A stretch of DNA of 64,000 nt from contig NZ_CP010945.1 in NCBI RefSeq assembly GCF_000293885.2, positions 6,406,001-6,470,000 of the forward strand, read 5' to 3'. Positions 18,780 through 27,130 of the stretch are shown here, piece after piece. A program made the position numbers and the translations under genes. Within the stretch, counting starts at the first letter, position 1. Each line of letters starts with the position of its first letter. The notes below the pieces were generated by a model. It had not been told where the DNA came from. It did not search any database and saw nothing but the letters and a program-made list of their open reading frames with translations. The DNA comes from Pseudomonas fluorescens NCIMB 11764 (GTDB lineage: Bacteria > Pseudomonadota > Gammaproteobacteria > Pseudomonadales > Pseudomonadaceae).

Positions 18780-18821
18780 AAAACACCCAACTACTACCCA
18801 GTACCCAGCCAACCCGGCAAA

Positions 18822-19556
18822 ATGCCCGACATGAATGCCCTCCCCGCCCTGCCCGCTTGCTGCACCCCGCTCAATACCCATTGGCCGCTGCCGTTTGTGC
18901 TGCCAGATACGGTGATGCTCAGCACGCAATTCGACACTTCGCAACTGGCCATCGATGATTTCCAGCGCAGTGCCATCGAGCCACCCGCGACTATCCAGCG
19001 CTCAGTCGCCAAGCGTCAGGCAGAATTCCTGGCCGGGCGGATTTGCGCGCGAGCCGCACTGCAACAGCTGGAAGGGCTGAATGTCGTGCCGGCCATTGGT
19101 GACGATCGGGCGCCGGTCTGGCCTGCGCACATCAGCGGCTCGATCACCCACACCACCGGCCGGGCGGCGGCGATTGTCGCGCGGAAAACCCATTGGCGCG
19201 GCTTGGGCATGGACCTGGAAAACCTGCTCACCCCTGAACGGGCGGAACGCCTGGCCGGGGAGATTCTGACGCCAGCGGAAATACGGCGCATGGCCGCCGG
19301 GCCTCGGGATCAACTGGCGATGCTGGTGACACTGACGTTTTCAGTGAAGGAAAGTCTGTTCAAGGCGCTCTACCCGATCGTGCAGCAGCGGTTTTATTTT
19401 GAGCATGCCGAAGTGCTGGAGTGGAGCGAGGGCGGTGAGGTGCGGTTGCGGTTGCTGACCGACCTGTCCAGTGAGTGGCGCGACGGTACTGAACTGAATG
19501 CGCAGTTTGGCATGATGGATAGGCAGTTGTTGAGTCTGGTCAGTATCAAGGCCTGA
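18822..19556 (+). CDS. 4'-phosphopantetheinyl transferase (EntD/PcpS type)
   Basis: Transfers phosphopantetheine from CoA to carrier proteins of fatty acid and siderophore or peptide synthesis. The protein (244 residues from the ATG at 18822; 18831 is an alternative) aligns with the pattern of PcpS of P. aeruginosa: CTPLNTHWPLPFVLP near the N-terminus, SVAKRQAEFLAGRICARAAL, and the core GMDLENLL (Mg-binding Asp and Glu) with FSVKESLFKALYP (the family WxxKES/A equivalent). Pseudomonads usually have only one broad enzyme of this kind, so it probably serves both primary and secondary metabolism. No strong ribosome site is visible before either ATG. Confidence 0.9.
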   Translation: MPDMNALPALPACCTPLNTHWPLPFVLPDTVMLSTQFDTSQLAIDDFQRSAIEPPATIQRSVAKRQAEFLAGRICARAALQQLEGLNVVPAIGDDRAPVWPAHISGSITHTTGRAAAIVARKTHWRGLGMDLENLLTPERAERLAGEILTPAEIRRMAAGPRDQLAMLVTLTFSVKESLFKALYPIVQQRFYFEHAEVLEWSEGGEVRLRLLTDLSSEWRDGTELNAQFGMMDRQLLSLVSIKA

Positions 19557-19577
19557 GGTTTTTCGGTGTTCGGGATC

Positions 19578-21188
19578 TCAACGCTTTTCCTGATTGCGCG
19601 GCCAACTCAGGCTAAAGCAAGCCCCGCCCAGACTCTTGCTCTTGCTGATCAACGCCCGGCCGTCATGCCAATGGATGATCCGCCGTACGATCGACAAGCC
19701 CAACCCATGCCCGCCCGACGCGCGGGTTCTGCTGTCATCCAGTCGCAGGAACGGCGTAAAGATTTTCTCCCACGCCGATTCGGGAACGCCTGGCCCATCG
19801 TCTTCTATATCCACCCGGCACCGCTGCTGCCCCACCTGATAACTCACGGTCACCCGCGATTGAGCATGGCGCATGGCGTTGCTCACCAGGTTCTGAATCG
19901 CCCGGTGCAAATAGCGAGGCTCGGCTTCGACCCAGGCGTCGTCACAATCGGCCGCCGACAGGCACAACCCGCGCTGCACCGTGACGTCGGCGCGCAGTGG
20001 CGCCAACTCTTCGATCACCTGATTGACCAGCGCATCCAGATCGATACGTTGGAAATTCAGCGCCGGCGAACCCTGTTCCAGCCGCGCGTAGGTGAGCATC
20101 TCGTCCACCAACCGGTCGAGATCCTCGATGTCGTGGTCCATGCCTTCGCAATATTTCTCCAAAGCCTGGGGGGTAGTGGCCGAGCCGATCATCTCCAGGC
20201 CAAACCGCAGGCGCGCCACCGGCGTGCGCAACTCGTGTGACACCGCGCGCACCAGTTCCCGCTGAACCGCCAGCAACTGTTGCAGGTGCTCGGCCATGTC
20301 ATTGAACGCCGACGCCAGGCGCCCGACCGAATCCGCACCACGGGCCGGCACGCGGGTTTCCAGGCTGCCTTTGGCGATGCGCGTGGCGGCCGCTTCGAGG
20401 CCACGCAAACGGCGCTCCAGTTGACGCACCAGTAAATAGACGATCAAACCGATCAGGCTCAAGCCGAGGGCCGCAATCAGCACCAGCCATTCCGGCGGGT
20501 AAGGATTCATCTGGTACAGCGGACCGATTTCCAGCACCCACGGGGTGCCGACCATGCCGGCAAACACCCGGATCGAATCACCCTCCTTGCCCAGCGCCAT
20601 CACCGTATCGCCTTCGGCCACGCGGCGGCTCTGGTCTTCATCCATGTCGGCCTCCCCCACCGTGACCAGCCGCAGATCGAAACCGAAGCCTTTCTCTTCC
20701 TTTATCTGCGCCAGGCGCCTGGGCTGCTCGGCCACCGGCACCCGCACCAGCTCATCGGCGAGCAAGTAAATCGTCGCCCGGGCCAGTTGCTCGCTGATCT
20801 GCTGCACCTCGCCGGTGAGCACCAACTGTTCCTTGTCGCTGACCAGTCGATATACCTTCGCCGCATGGGGGCCGGTCTGTTCCACCAGCGCCTGGCCGCG
20901 CAGCACGCGGGTGCGCTGGGTCAGATCGAGGTCAGTCTGGGCGAAGGTTTTCAGCGCCAGGGGAATACCCAGCAGCCGCTCCCACACCAGCAAGGCACGA
21001 TGACGCTGGGTTTCGTTCATGGGTTGCAGGTTGTCGGCCATCAACGAGAACGTGCCGTGGGCCAGGCGCTCTCGGTATTGCTCGCTGCGCACCTGGTTGA
21101 GCAGGTGCAAGGCCAGCACGCCGAGCACCGCCACCAGAATCAGCGCCGCGCACATGCCGCCATAGATGCGCAGGAAGATCGAATTCAC
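19578..21188 (-). CDS. RstB-like sensor histidine kinase
   Basis: A 536-residue inner-membrane kinase. TM1 is about 8-30, a periplasmic domain follows to about 232, and TM2 is about 233-255 (WLVLIAALGLSLIGLIVYLLV). HAMP is about 256-310 and the H-box is AVSHELRTPVARLRFG. The catalytic part has NLVSNAMRHA, DDGPGVPESAWEKIF and GGHGLGLSIVRRI. Domain style and pairing resemble RstB; P. aeruginosa carries the equivalent PA1158 beside nrdA (from memory). The signal is unknown. It overlaps its regulator by four bases. Confidence 0.88.
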   Translation of the reverse strand: MNSIFLRIYGGMCAALILVAVLGVLALHLLNQVRSEQYRERLAHGTFSLMADNLQPMNETQRHRALLVWERLLGIPLALKTFAQTDLDLTQRTRVLRGQALVEQTGPHAAKVYRLVSDKEQLVLTGEVQQISEQLARATIYLLADELVRVPVAEQPRRLAQIKEEKGFGFDLRLVTVGEADMDEDQSRRVAEGDTVMALGKEGDSIRVFAGMVGTPWVLEIGPLYQMNPYPPEWLVLIAALGLSLIGLIVYLLVRQLERRLRGLEAAATRIAKGSLETRVPARGADSVGRLASAFNDMAEHLQQLLAVQRELVRAVSHELRTPVARLRFGLEMIGSATTPQALEKYCEGMDHDIEDLDRLVDEMLTYARLEQGSPALNFQRIDLDALVNQVIEELAPLRADVTVQRGLCLSAADCDDAWVEAEPRYLHRAIQNLVSNAMRHAQSRVTVSYQVGQQRCRVDIEDDGPGVPESAWEKIFTPFLRLDDSRTRASGGHGLGLSIVRRIIHWHDGRALISKSKSLGGACFSLSWPRNQEKR

Positions 21189-21907
21189 AGCGAGGGATCT
21201 ACGCAGGCTTCAGGCACGAACAGATAACCTTTGCTGCGAATGGTCTTGATCAGCCGGGGATGGTCCGGGTCGTCACCGATCTTCGGCCGGATGCGCGAAA
21301 TGCGCACATCGATGGAGCGATCCTGGCCGTCGTAGCCGATGCCGCGCAGGGCGGTAAAAATTTCTTCGCGAGACAGGATGCGTCCGGCGTTGGCCACCAG
21401 CAGCCACAGCAGATCGAACTCGGCACTGGTCAATTCGATACCGTTGTCATGCAGCCAGGCTTCACGCAGCGCGTTGTCGACCACCAGCGGGCCGAATTGC
21501 AGACGTCGTTGTTTTTCCGTGACCGGCTCAGGTGTTTCACTGCGGCGCAGCAACGCCTGGATACGGGCCAGCAGCAAGCGCGGGCGCACCGGTTTGCACA
21601 CGTAGTCGTCGGCACCCAGGTCGAGACCGAGGATCTGATCGGTGTCATCGGTGCGGGCGGTGAGCATCAGGATCGGGCCGTCGAACTTGTCGCGGACCTT
21701 GCGGCAAATGCTCAGGCCGTCTTCGCCCGGCAGCATCAGGTCGAGGATCACCAGGTCCGGTTTCTCCTTGATGATGCGGGCCGCGGCCAAGGCGCCATTG
21801 CCCTCGATCGACACGCGCAGGCCGTTGGCTTCCAGGTAATCGCGGGTCAGTTCGGCCAGACGCTGGTCGTCTTCGACAATCAATACCTGCCAGGCTTCTT
21901 GCTCCAC
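21185..21907 (-). CDS. RstA-like OmpR-family response regulator
   Basis: A 240-residue regulator with a GTG start at 21907 (VEQEAWQVLIVEDDQRL). The receiver has LVILDLMLPGEDGLSICRKVR and GADDYVCKPVRPRLLLAR; the winged-helix domain includes LTSAEFDLLWLLVANAGRILSREEIFTALRG and VDVRISRIRPKIGDD with TIRSKGYLF. It is the first gene of the pair with the RstB-like kinase and divergent from nrdA, as PA1157 is in P. aeruginosa (from memory). Targets unknown. Confidence 0.9.
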   Translation of the reverse strand: MEQEAWQVLIVEDDQRLAELTRDYLEANGLRVSIEGNGALAAARIIKEKPDLVILDLMLPGEDGLSICRKVRDKFDGPILMLTARTDDTDQILGLDLGADDYVCKPVRPRLLLARIQALLRRSETPEPVTEKQRRLQFGPLVVDNALREAWLHDNGIELTSAEFDLLWLLVANAGRILSREEIFTALRGIGYDGQDRSIDVRISRIRPKIGDDPDHPRLIKTIRSKGYLFVPEACVDPSL

Positions 21908-22029
21908 GGTGACCTCTGCTTGCCAACAACACTTATAAGGAAGGATCCGCCCGTCTTTTTGTAATGATTGGGGAGGATAAGAATGCGTATGTACCGGCCG
22001 ATTGTATAAACGTCACTCGTCCAGAACAC

Positions 22030-22064
22030 AAGCCGGCAAATGCGTTCGGACACGCCGGTTTTTT
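22030..22064 (+). terminator. Plus-strand intrinsic terminator with no upstream gene
   Basis: AAGCCGGC (22030-22037) pairs with GCCGGTT (22054-22060) and is followed by six T. No plus-strand gene precedes it, since the regulator gene at 21907 runs the other way. It may end a small RNA started between 21.91 and 22.03 kb. Confidence 0.6.
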
Positions 22065-22184
22065 GTGATAGGGTTCGCGCCCTTAAAAATCTGATCAGGC
22101 GTTTTCGATCATTGAAAACCGGTGAAGAAAGGTCCGATCCCGCAGCGTCGCGGCCTGCACGCCGGTTCCCTGTTTCACACACAA

Positions 22185-22208
22185 TTTACGCACAGGTTTA
22201 TCCACAGG
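22185..22208. promoter_or_regulatory. Two tandem DnaA-box-like 12-mers upstream of nrdA
   Basis: TTTACGCACAGG (22185-22196) is followed immediately by TTTATCCACAGG (22197-22208). The second contains TTATCCACA, a perfect DnaA box (TTATNCACA); the first differs by one base. DnaA is a known regulator of nrdAB in E. coli. Confidence 0.75.
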
Positions 22209-22215
22209 TAGTACG

Positions 22216-22279
22216 TTGCAACACCCTCCAAAACGCATTATCTTGTACCCCGGCGCAAAAAAAACCCTACATGTAGGGT
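22216..22279 (+). promoter_or_regulatory. nrdA promoter with paired NrdR boxes
   Basis: ACGCATTATCTTGTAC (22233-22248) and ACCCTACATGTAGGGT (22264-22279) start 31 bases apart, the three-turn spacing of NrdR box pairs; the second fits the consensus ACACWATATATWGTGT with tolerated changes, the first weakly. A sigma-70-like TTGCAA (22216)-17-TATCTT (22239) overlaps box 1, so bound NrdR would block it. Confidence 0.7.
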
Positions 22280-22439
22280 TTTACGCCAAAAACCAAACAC
22301 AAACCGGACACCGATTTCAAGCGCTTTTATTGCCTCTGTCCGGTTGAACCAAACGTATTTTCGAAAGACCAAACCGCGCGTGCGGATGGCTACTGTTTTT
22401 GAGCCGAAAACGGCGTTAACGGTACGGGTGTTGCAGTCA

Positions 22440-22626
22440 ATTACTGTCACCCAAAAGGATTCCGGTGTCAGGCTCAAGGCCTGGGACCAAAGACTTCGGC
22501 ATGGAAGCGGCGCCCCAATAGCCCCCTTCCTGATCTGTCCCGAAGTTGGTATGCCCGGCCCCGCCGGTTGTAGTGCTTCAGGACGGAACGGTGGGCACCG
22601 TGATGGTGCCCAAACAAACATAGAGA
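22440..22626 (+). other. Long structured leader of nrdA
   Basis: From the predicted promoter to the ATG is about 390 bases without a coding frame. Stems visible: TGGGCACC (22592-22599) with GGTGCCCA (22605-22612), just before the ribosome site, and GTCCCGAAG with CTTCAGGAC (one mismatch) enclosing a CCGG/CCGG hairpin. No known riboswitch core was recognised. Confidence 0.45.
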
Positions 22627-22644
22627 ATGTGGAGACAACCCCCC

Positions 22645-25539
22645 ATGCAAACCGACACAACTCGCGAGAACCCGCAGGGCACCTTGCCGCAGGCCGCTGA
22701 TTCGACTTCGGATCTGTCCGCCACCGCGCCTGGCCAGCTGCGCGTGATCAAGCGTAACGGCACTGTCGTTCCTTACACCGATGACAAGATCACCGTCGCG
22801 ATCACCAAAGCGTTTCTCGCAGTTGAGGGCGGCACCGCTGCCGCTTCGTCGCGAATCCATGACACCGTTGCCCGCCTGACCGAACAGGTCACCGCAACCT
22901 TCAAGCGTCGCATGCCGTCGGGTGGCACCATCCACATCGAAGAAATCCAGGACCAGGTCGAACTGGCCCTGATGCGTGCCGGCGAGCAGAAAGTGGCCCG
23001 CGACTATGTGATCTACCGTGACGGTCGTTCGAAACAACGCGCTGCCCACGCCCCGGCAGAAGAAACGGTCAACGCTCATCCTTCGATCCGCATCACCCGC
23101 GCCGATGGCACCTTTGCACCTTTGGACATGGGTCGCCTGAACACCATCGTCACCGAAGCATGCGAAGGCCTGGAAGAAGTCGACGGCGACCTGATCCAGC
23201 GCGAAACCCTGAAGAACCTGTACGACGGCGTGGCCCTGACTGACGTCAACACCGCCCTGGTCATGACCGCCCGCACCCTGGTCGAGCGTGAGCCGAACTA
23301 CTCGTTCGTGACCGCCCGCCTACTGATGGACACCCTGCGTGCCGAAGGCCTGGGCTTCCTGGGCGTCGCCGACAGCGCGACCCACCATGAAATGGTCGAC
23401 CTGTACGCCAAGGCGCTGCCTGCGTACATCGCCAAGGGTATCGAATTCGAATTGCTGAACCCGGTCCTGGCTACTTTCGACCTGGAAAAACTCGGCAAGG
23501 CGATCAACCACGAGCGTGACCAGCAGTTCACTTACCTGGGCCTGCAAACCCTGTACGACCGTTACTTCATCCACAAGGACGGTATCCGCTTCGAACTGCC
23601 GCAAATCTTCTTCATGCGCGTGGCCATGGGCCTGGCGATCGAAGAGAAGCAGAAAGAAGACCGTGCGATCGAGTTCTACAACCTGTTGTCGTCCTTCGAC
23701 TACATGTCCTCGACCCCGACCCTGTTCAACGCCGGCACCCTGCGTCCACAGCTGTCGAGCTGCTACCTGACCACCGTGCCGGATGACCTGTCGGGCATCT
23801 ACCACGCGATCCACGACAACGCCATGTTGTCGAAATTCGCCGGCGGCCTGGGCAACGACTGGACCCCGGTTCGTGCGCTGGGCTCTTACATCAAGGGCAC
23901 CAACGGCAAATCCCAGGGCGTCGTGCCGTTCCTGAAAGTAGTGAACGACACCGCCGTTGCCGTCAACCAGGGTGGCAAGCGCAAAGGCGCTGTGTGTGCC
24001 TACCTGGAAACCTGGCACATGGACATCGAGGAGTTCATCGAACTCCGCAAGAACACCGGTGATGATCGTCGTCGTACCCACGACATGAACACCGCCAACT
24101 GGATCCCTGACCTGTTCATGAAGCGCGTCTTCGATGACGGCAAGTGGACCCTGTTCTCGCCGTCCGAAGTTCCGGACCTGCACGACCTGACCGGCAAGGC
24201 TTTCGAAGAGCGTTACGAGTACTACGAAGCCCTGACCGAGTACCCGGGCAAGGTCAAGCTGTTCAAGACCATCCAGGCCAAAGACCTGTGGCGCAAAATG
24301 CTCTCCATGCTGTTTGAAACCGGCCACCCATGGCTGACCTTCAAAGACCCGTGCAACCTGCGCAGCCCGCAGCAGCACGTCGGCGTGGTCCACAGCTCGA
24401 ACCTGTGCACCGAGATCACCTTGAACACCAACAAGGACGAGATCGCCGTTTGCAACCTGGGCTCGATCAACCTGCCGAACCACATCGTCAACGGCAAGCT
24501 GGACACCGCCAAGCTGGAACGCACCGTGAACACCGCTGTTCGCATGCTCGATAACGTGATCGACATCAACTACTACTCGGTGCCACAAGCGAAGAATTCC
24601 AACTTCAAGCACCGTCCGGTCGGTCTGGGCATCATGGGCTTCCAGGACGCGCTGTACCTGCAGCACATTCCTTACGGTTCCGATGCGGCCGTCGAGTTCG
24701 CCGACAAGTCGATGGAAGCGGTCAGCTACTACGCGATCCAGGCGTCCTGCGACCTGGCCGATGAGCGCGGCGCCTACGAGACGTTCCAGGGTTCGCTGTG
24801 GTCCAAAGGCATCCTGCCGCTGGATTCGCAACAGATCCTGATCGAGCAGCGTGGCCAGAAGTACATCGATGTTGACCTGAACGAATCCCTGGACTGGGCA
24901 CCGGTTCGCGCCCGTGTTCAGAAAGGCATTCGTAACTCCAACATCATGGCCATCGCACCGACCGCGACCATCGCCAACATCACCGGCGTATCGCAGTCGA
25001 TCGAACCGACCTACCAGAACCTCTACGTGAAATCGAACCTGTCGGGCGAATTCACCGTGATCAACCCGTACCTGGTTCGCGACCTGAAGGCTCGCGGTCT
25101 GTGGGACGCGGTCATGATCAACGACCTGAAGTACTACGACGGTTCGGTGCAGCAGATCGAGCGCATCCCGCAAGAACTCAAAGAGCTCTACGCGACCGCG
25201 TTCGAAGTGGACACCAAGTGGATCGTCGACGCGGCAAGCCGTCGTCAAAAGTGGATCGACCAGGCTCAGTCGTTGAACCTGTACATCGCCGGCGCTTCGG
25301 GCAAGAAGCTGGACGTGACCTACCGCATGGCCTGGTACCGTGGTCTGAAAACCACTTACTACCTCCGTGCCCTGGCCGCGACCAGCACCGAGAAGTCGAC
25401 CATCAACACCGGCAAGCTGAACGCTGTTTCCAGCGGCGGCAACCACGGTGAAGATTCGGTCCTGGCTGCTCCTGCCGGCCCGGCTCCAGTGCCGAAGGCG
25501 TGCGCCATCGACGAGCCGGATTGCGAAGCTTGCCAATAA
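22645..25539 (+). CDS. nrdA: Class Ia ribonucleoside-diphosphate reductase, alpha subunit
   Basis: Catalytic subunit reducing NDPs to dNDPs; it needs the beta subunit NrdB for its tyrosyl radical. The ATG at 22645 (MQTDTTRENPQG) gives 964 residues. Two ATP-cone domains are at the N-terminus: LRVIKRNGTVVPYTDDKI (about 32-50) and IRITRADGTFAPLDMGRL; this doubled cone is typical of Pseudomonas NrdA. Catalytic residues: the first thiol in SSCYLTT, the N-x-C-x-E radical site in SNLCTEI (Cys588), the second thiol in CNLGSINLPN, and the C-terminal shuttle CEAC. No nrdB follows; the next genes are flagellar and convergent. Regulation by NrdR and DnaA is suggested by sites upstream. Confidence 0.97.
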   Translation: MQTDTTRENPQGTLPQAADSTSDLSATAPGQLRVIKRNGTVVPYTDDKITVAITKAFLAVEGGTAAASSRIHDTVARLTEQVTATFKRRMPSGGTIHIEEIQDQVELALMRAGEQKVARDYVIYRDGRSKQRAAHAPAEETVNAHPSIRITRADGTFAPLDMGRLNTIVTEACEGLEEVDGDLIQRETLKNLYDGVALTDVNTALVMTARTLVEREPNYSFVTARLLMDTLRAEGLGFLGVADSATHHEMVDLYAKALPAYIAKGIEFELLNPVLATFDLEKLGKAINHERDQQFTYLGLQTLYDRYFIHKDGIRFELPQIFFMRVAMGLAIEEKQKEDRAIEFYNLLSSFDYMSSTPTLFNAGTLRPQLSSCYLTTVPDDLSGIYHAIHDNAMLSKFAGGLGNDWTPVRALGSYIKGTNGKSQGVVPFLKVVNDTAVAVNQGGKRKGAVCAYLETWHMDIEEFIELRKNTGDDRRRTHDMNTANWIPDLFMKRVFDDGKWTLFSPSEVPDLHDLTGKAFEERYEYYEALTEYPGKVKLFKTIQAKDLWRKMLSMLFETGHPWLTFKDPCNLRSPQQHVGVVHSSNLCTEITLNTNKDEIAVCNLGSINLPNHIVNGKLDTAKLERTVNTAVRMLDNVIDINYYSVPQAKNSNFKHRPVGLGIMGFQDALYLQHIPYGSDAAVEFADKSMEAVSYYAIQASCDLADERGAYETFQGSLWSKGILPLDSQQILIEQRGQKYIDVDLNESLDWAPVRARVQKGIRNSNIMAIAPTATIANITGVSQSIEPTYQNLYVKSNLSGEFTVINPYLVRDLKARGLWDAVMINDLKYYDGSVQQIERIPQELKELYATAFEVDTKWIVDAASRRQKWIDQAQSLNLYIAGASGKKLDVTYRMAWYRGLKTTYYLRALAATSTEKSTINTGKLNAVSSGGNHGEDSVLAAPAGPAPVPKACAIDEPDCEACQ

Positions 25540-25575
25540 GCCGAGCCGGTAGGCGCTGAAAGGCGCTTACTCAAC

Positions 25576-25617
25576 AACCCCCGATCAGTCCTCTGGATTG
25601 GTCGGGGGTTTTCTTTT
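25576..25617 (+). terminator. Intrinsic terminator of nrdA
   Basis: AACCCCCGA (25576-25584) pairs with TCGGGGGTT (25602-25610), followed by TTTCTTTT. Confidence 0.92.
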
Positions 25618-25647
25618 GCCCATGGAAATGTGGTGGCCGGTCCAACG

Positions 25648-25676
25648 CCATCGCGGGCAAGCCCGCGAAGAGGCCC
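25648..25676. repeat. Solo REP, type TCGCGGGCAAGCCCGCGA
   Basis: Perfect 8-bp arms TCGCGGGC and GCCCGCGA (25651-25668) followed by AGAGGCCCGACC, the same sequence family as 14895-14929 (reverse arrangement). Confidence 0.8.
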
Positions 25677-25718
25677 GACCTGACAACACAAAATCCTGCA
25701 CCCGAGACAAACCCCAGC

Positions 25719-25746
25719 CCAAAAAAAACCCCTCTTGCGAGGGGTT
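25719..25746 (-). terminator. Intrinsic terminator of the flgBCDE operon
   Basis: AACCCCTC-TTGC-GAGGGGTT (25727-25746) with an A8 tract on its left, which becomes a T run on the minus strand, downstream of flgE. The position implies that flgF and later rod/ring genes are not co-transcribed here. Confidence 0.9.
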
Positions 25747-25773
25747 CTTTTTGCAGCAATCAGGCAACCCGCA

Positions 25774-27099
25774 TCAGGTCATCTGAATGATGGTCTGCAT
25801 GATGGTGCTTTGAGTCGAGATGGTCTTGGCGTTCGCCTGGTAGTTGCTCTGCGCCTTGATCAGGTCGACCAGTTCGCTGGTCAGGTTGACGTTGGACTCT
25901 TCCAGAGAGTTGGAGTGGATCTCGCCCAAGGTGCCGGTGTTCGGCGCATCGTAGCCCGGGATACCCGACGCGAAGGTTTCTTTCCAGCTGGTGCCGCCCA
26001 CTGGCTGCAGACCTTGCTCGTTGGTGAAGCTGGCGAGCGAGATCTGGCCGATCGCCTTGGTCTGGCTGTTGCTGAAGTTGGCCAGCATGATACCGCTGCT
26101 GTCGATGGTCAGGTTGGTGATCTGGCCGGTGGCGTAACCGTTCTGCGCAGGAATCGAACGCGCGGTGTCGGCGTTGTACTGTGTGGTTTTGGCCATGGAG
26201 ACAGTTATACCGGCCGGGTCGGCGGCGGCGCCGTTGGCTGCCCACACGCCGTTGGTCACGGTACCGGGAACCCAGCCAGTGATCTTCAGGTCAGGACTAA
26301 CGATAGGCAATGGGACGGCAGGGGTAGTCACCGATACCAGGTTGCCCGAGGTGTCGAACACCATGGTCGAAGCGACCGGCAGGTTCAGCGGAACTGCGGT
26401 AGGACTAGGGTCTGTACCATTGGGGTTGCGGCCATCGATCAGGGTGTAGGCTTTCCAGGTGTTCGCACCTGTCTTCACCATGAATTGATCCATGATGTGC
26501 TCGTTACCCTGAGTATCGTAAACCCGGGTGCTGAATTGCTTGGTGAAGGTCTCTTGCTTGCTCGGGTCGAACGGATTGGCAACCTGGTCGATGTTCGGCT
26601 CAGTGGATTTCAGGTTGATCGTCGACGAAACGGTGGTGGTGACTTTCGGTGCCAGGTTTGATGTATCAATGCGCAGGTCAGTCAAAACGCCATTGAGGAT
26701 CTTGCCATTGGCATCCACGCCATAACCCTGCAAACGCGCAGAACCATCGCTGTTGGTGACGTAACCGTCCTTGTCGACCTTGAACGTACCGGCACGGGTA
26801 TAGGACAGCGAGCCGTTGTCGCTCAGTACGAAGAAGCCGGAACCGTTGATGCCCATGTCCAGCACGTTGCCGGTGTTGTTGACGTCGCCCTGGGTGAACT
26901 GTTGGGAAACGTTGGCCAGGCGCACACCGTTACCGATGACTTTGCTGCCGGAACCCAGCTTGGTGGCCGAGTAAACGTCTTCGAATTCCGCACGGGACGA
27001 TTTGAAACCGGTGGTCGCGACGTTGGCGATGTTGTTGCCGGTCACGTCCAGTTGTTTGTTGGCTGCATAGAGACCGCTAAGGCCGATATTGAAAGACAT
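25774..27099 (-). CDS. flgE: FlgE flagellar hook protein
   Basis: Hook subunit, 441 residues, exported by the flagellar type III system. The N-terminal rod/hook signature is SFNIGLSGLYAANKQLDVTGNNIANVATTGFKSSRAEFEDVY, and the C-terminal D0 helix is LEESNVNLTSELVDLIKAQSNYQANAKTISTQSTIMQTIIQM. The centre has the FlgE-specific repeats (GSGFFVLSDNGSLSYTRAGTFKVDKDGYV). It is the last gene of flgBCDE, 31 bases after flgD. The middle domain is likely surface-exposed and variable. Confidence 0.97.
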   Translation of the reverse strand: MSFNIGLSGLYAANKQLDVTGNNIANVATTGFKSSRAEFEDVYSATKLGSGSKVIGNGVRLANVSQQFTQGDVNNTGNVLDMGINGSGFFVLSDNGSLSYTRAGTFKVDKDGYVTNSDGSARLQGYGVDANGKILNGVLTDLRIDTSNLAPKVTTTVSSTINLKSTEPNIDQVANPFDPSKQETFTKQFSTRVYDTQGNEHIMDQFMVKTGANTWKAYTLIDGRNPNGTDPSPTAVPLNLPVASTMVFDTSGNLVSVTTPAVPLPIVSPDLKITGWVPGTVTNGVWAANGAAADPAGITVSMAKTTQYNADTARSIPAQNGYATGQITNLTIDSSGIMLANFSNSQTKAIGQISLASFTNEQGLQPVGGTSWKETFASGIPGYDAPNTGTLGEIHSNSLEESNVNLTSELVDLIKAQSNYQANAKTISTQSTIMQTIIQMT

Positions 27100-27130
27100 A
27101 TTCCACTCCTTTGTGCCGTGTTAGTCGGCT

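Noticed and set aside
22280..22644. Cobalamin riboswitch in the nrdA leader
   Set aside because: The conserved B12-box type sequence was searched for by eye and is absent; the enzyme is class Ia and does not need B12.
23320..25536. A 738-residue open frame on the minus strand across nrdA
   Set aside because: Antisense shadow of a highly biased gene; the peptide shows no protein-like pattern.
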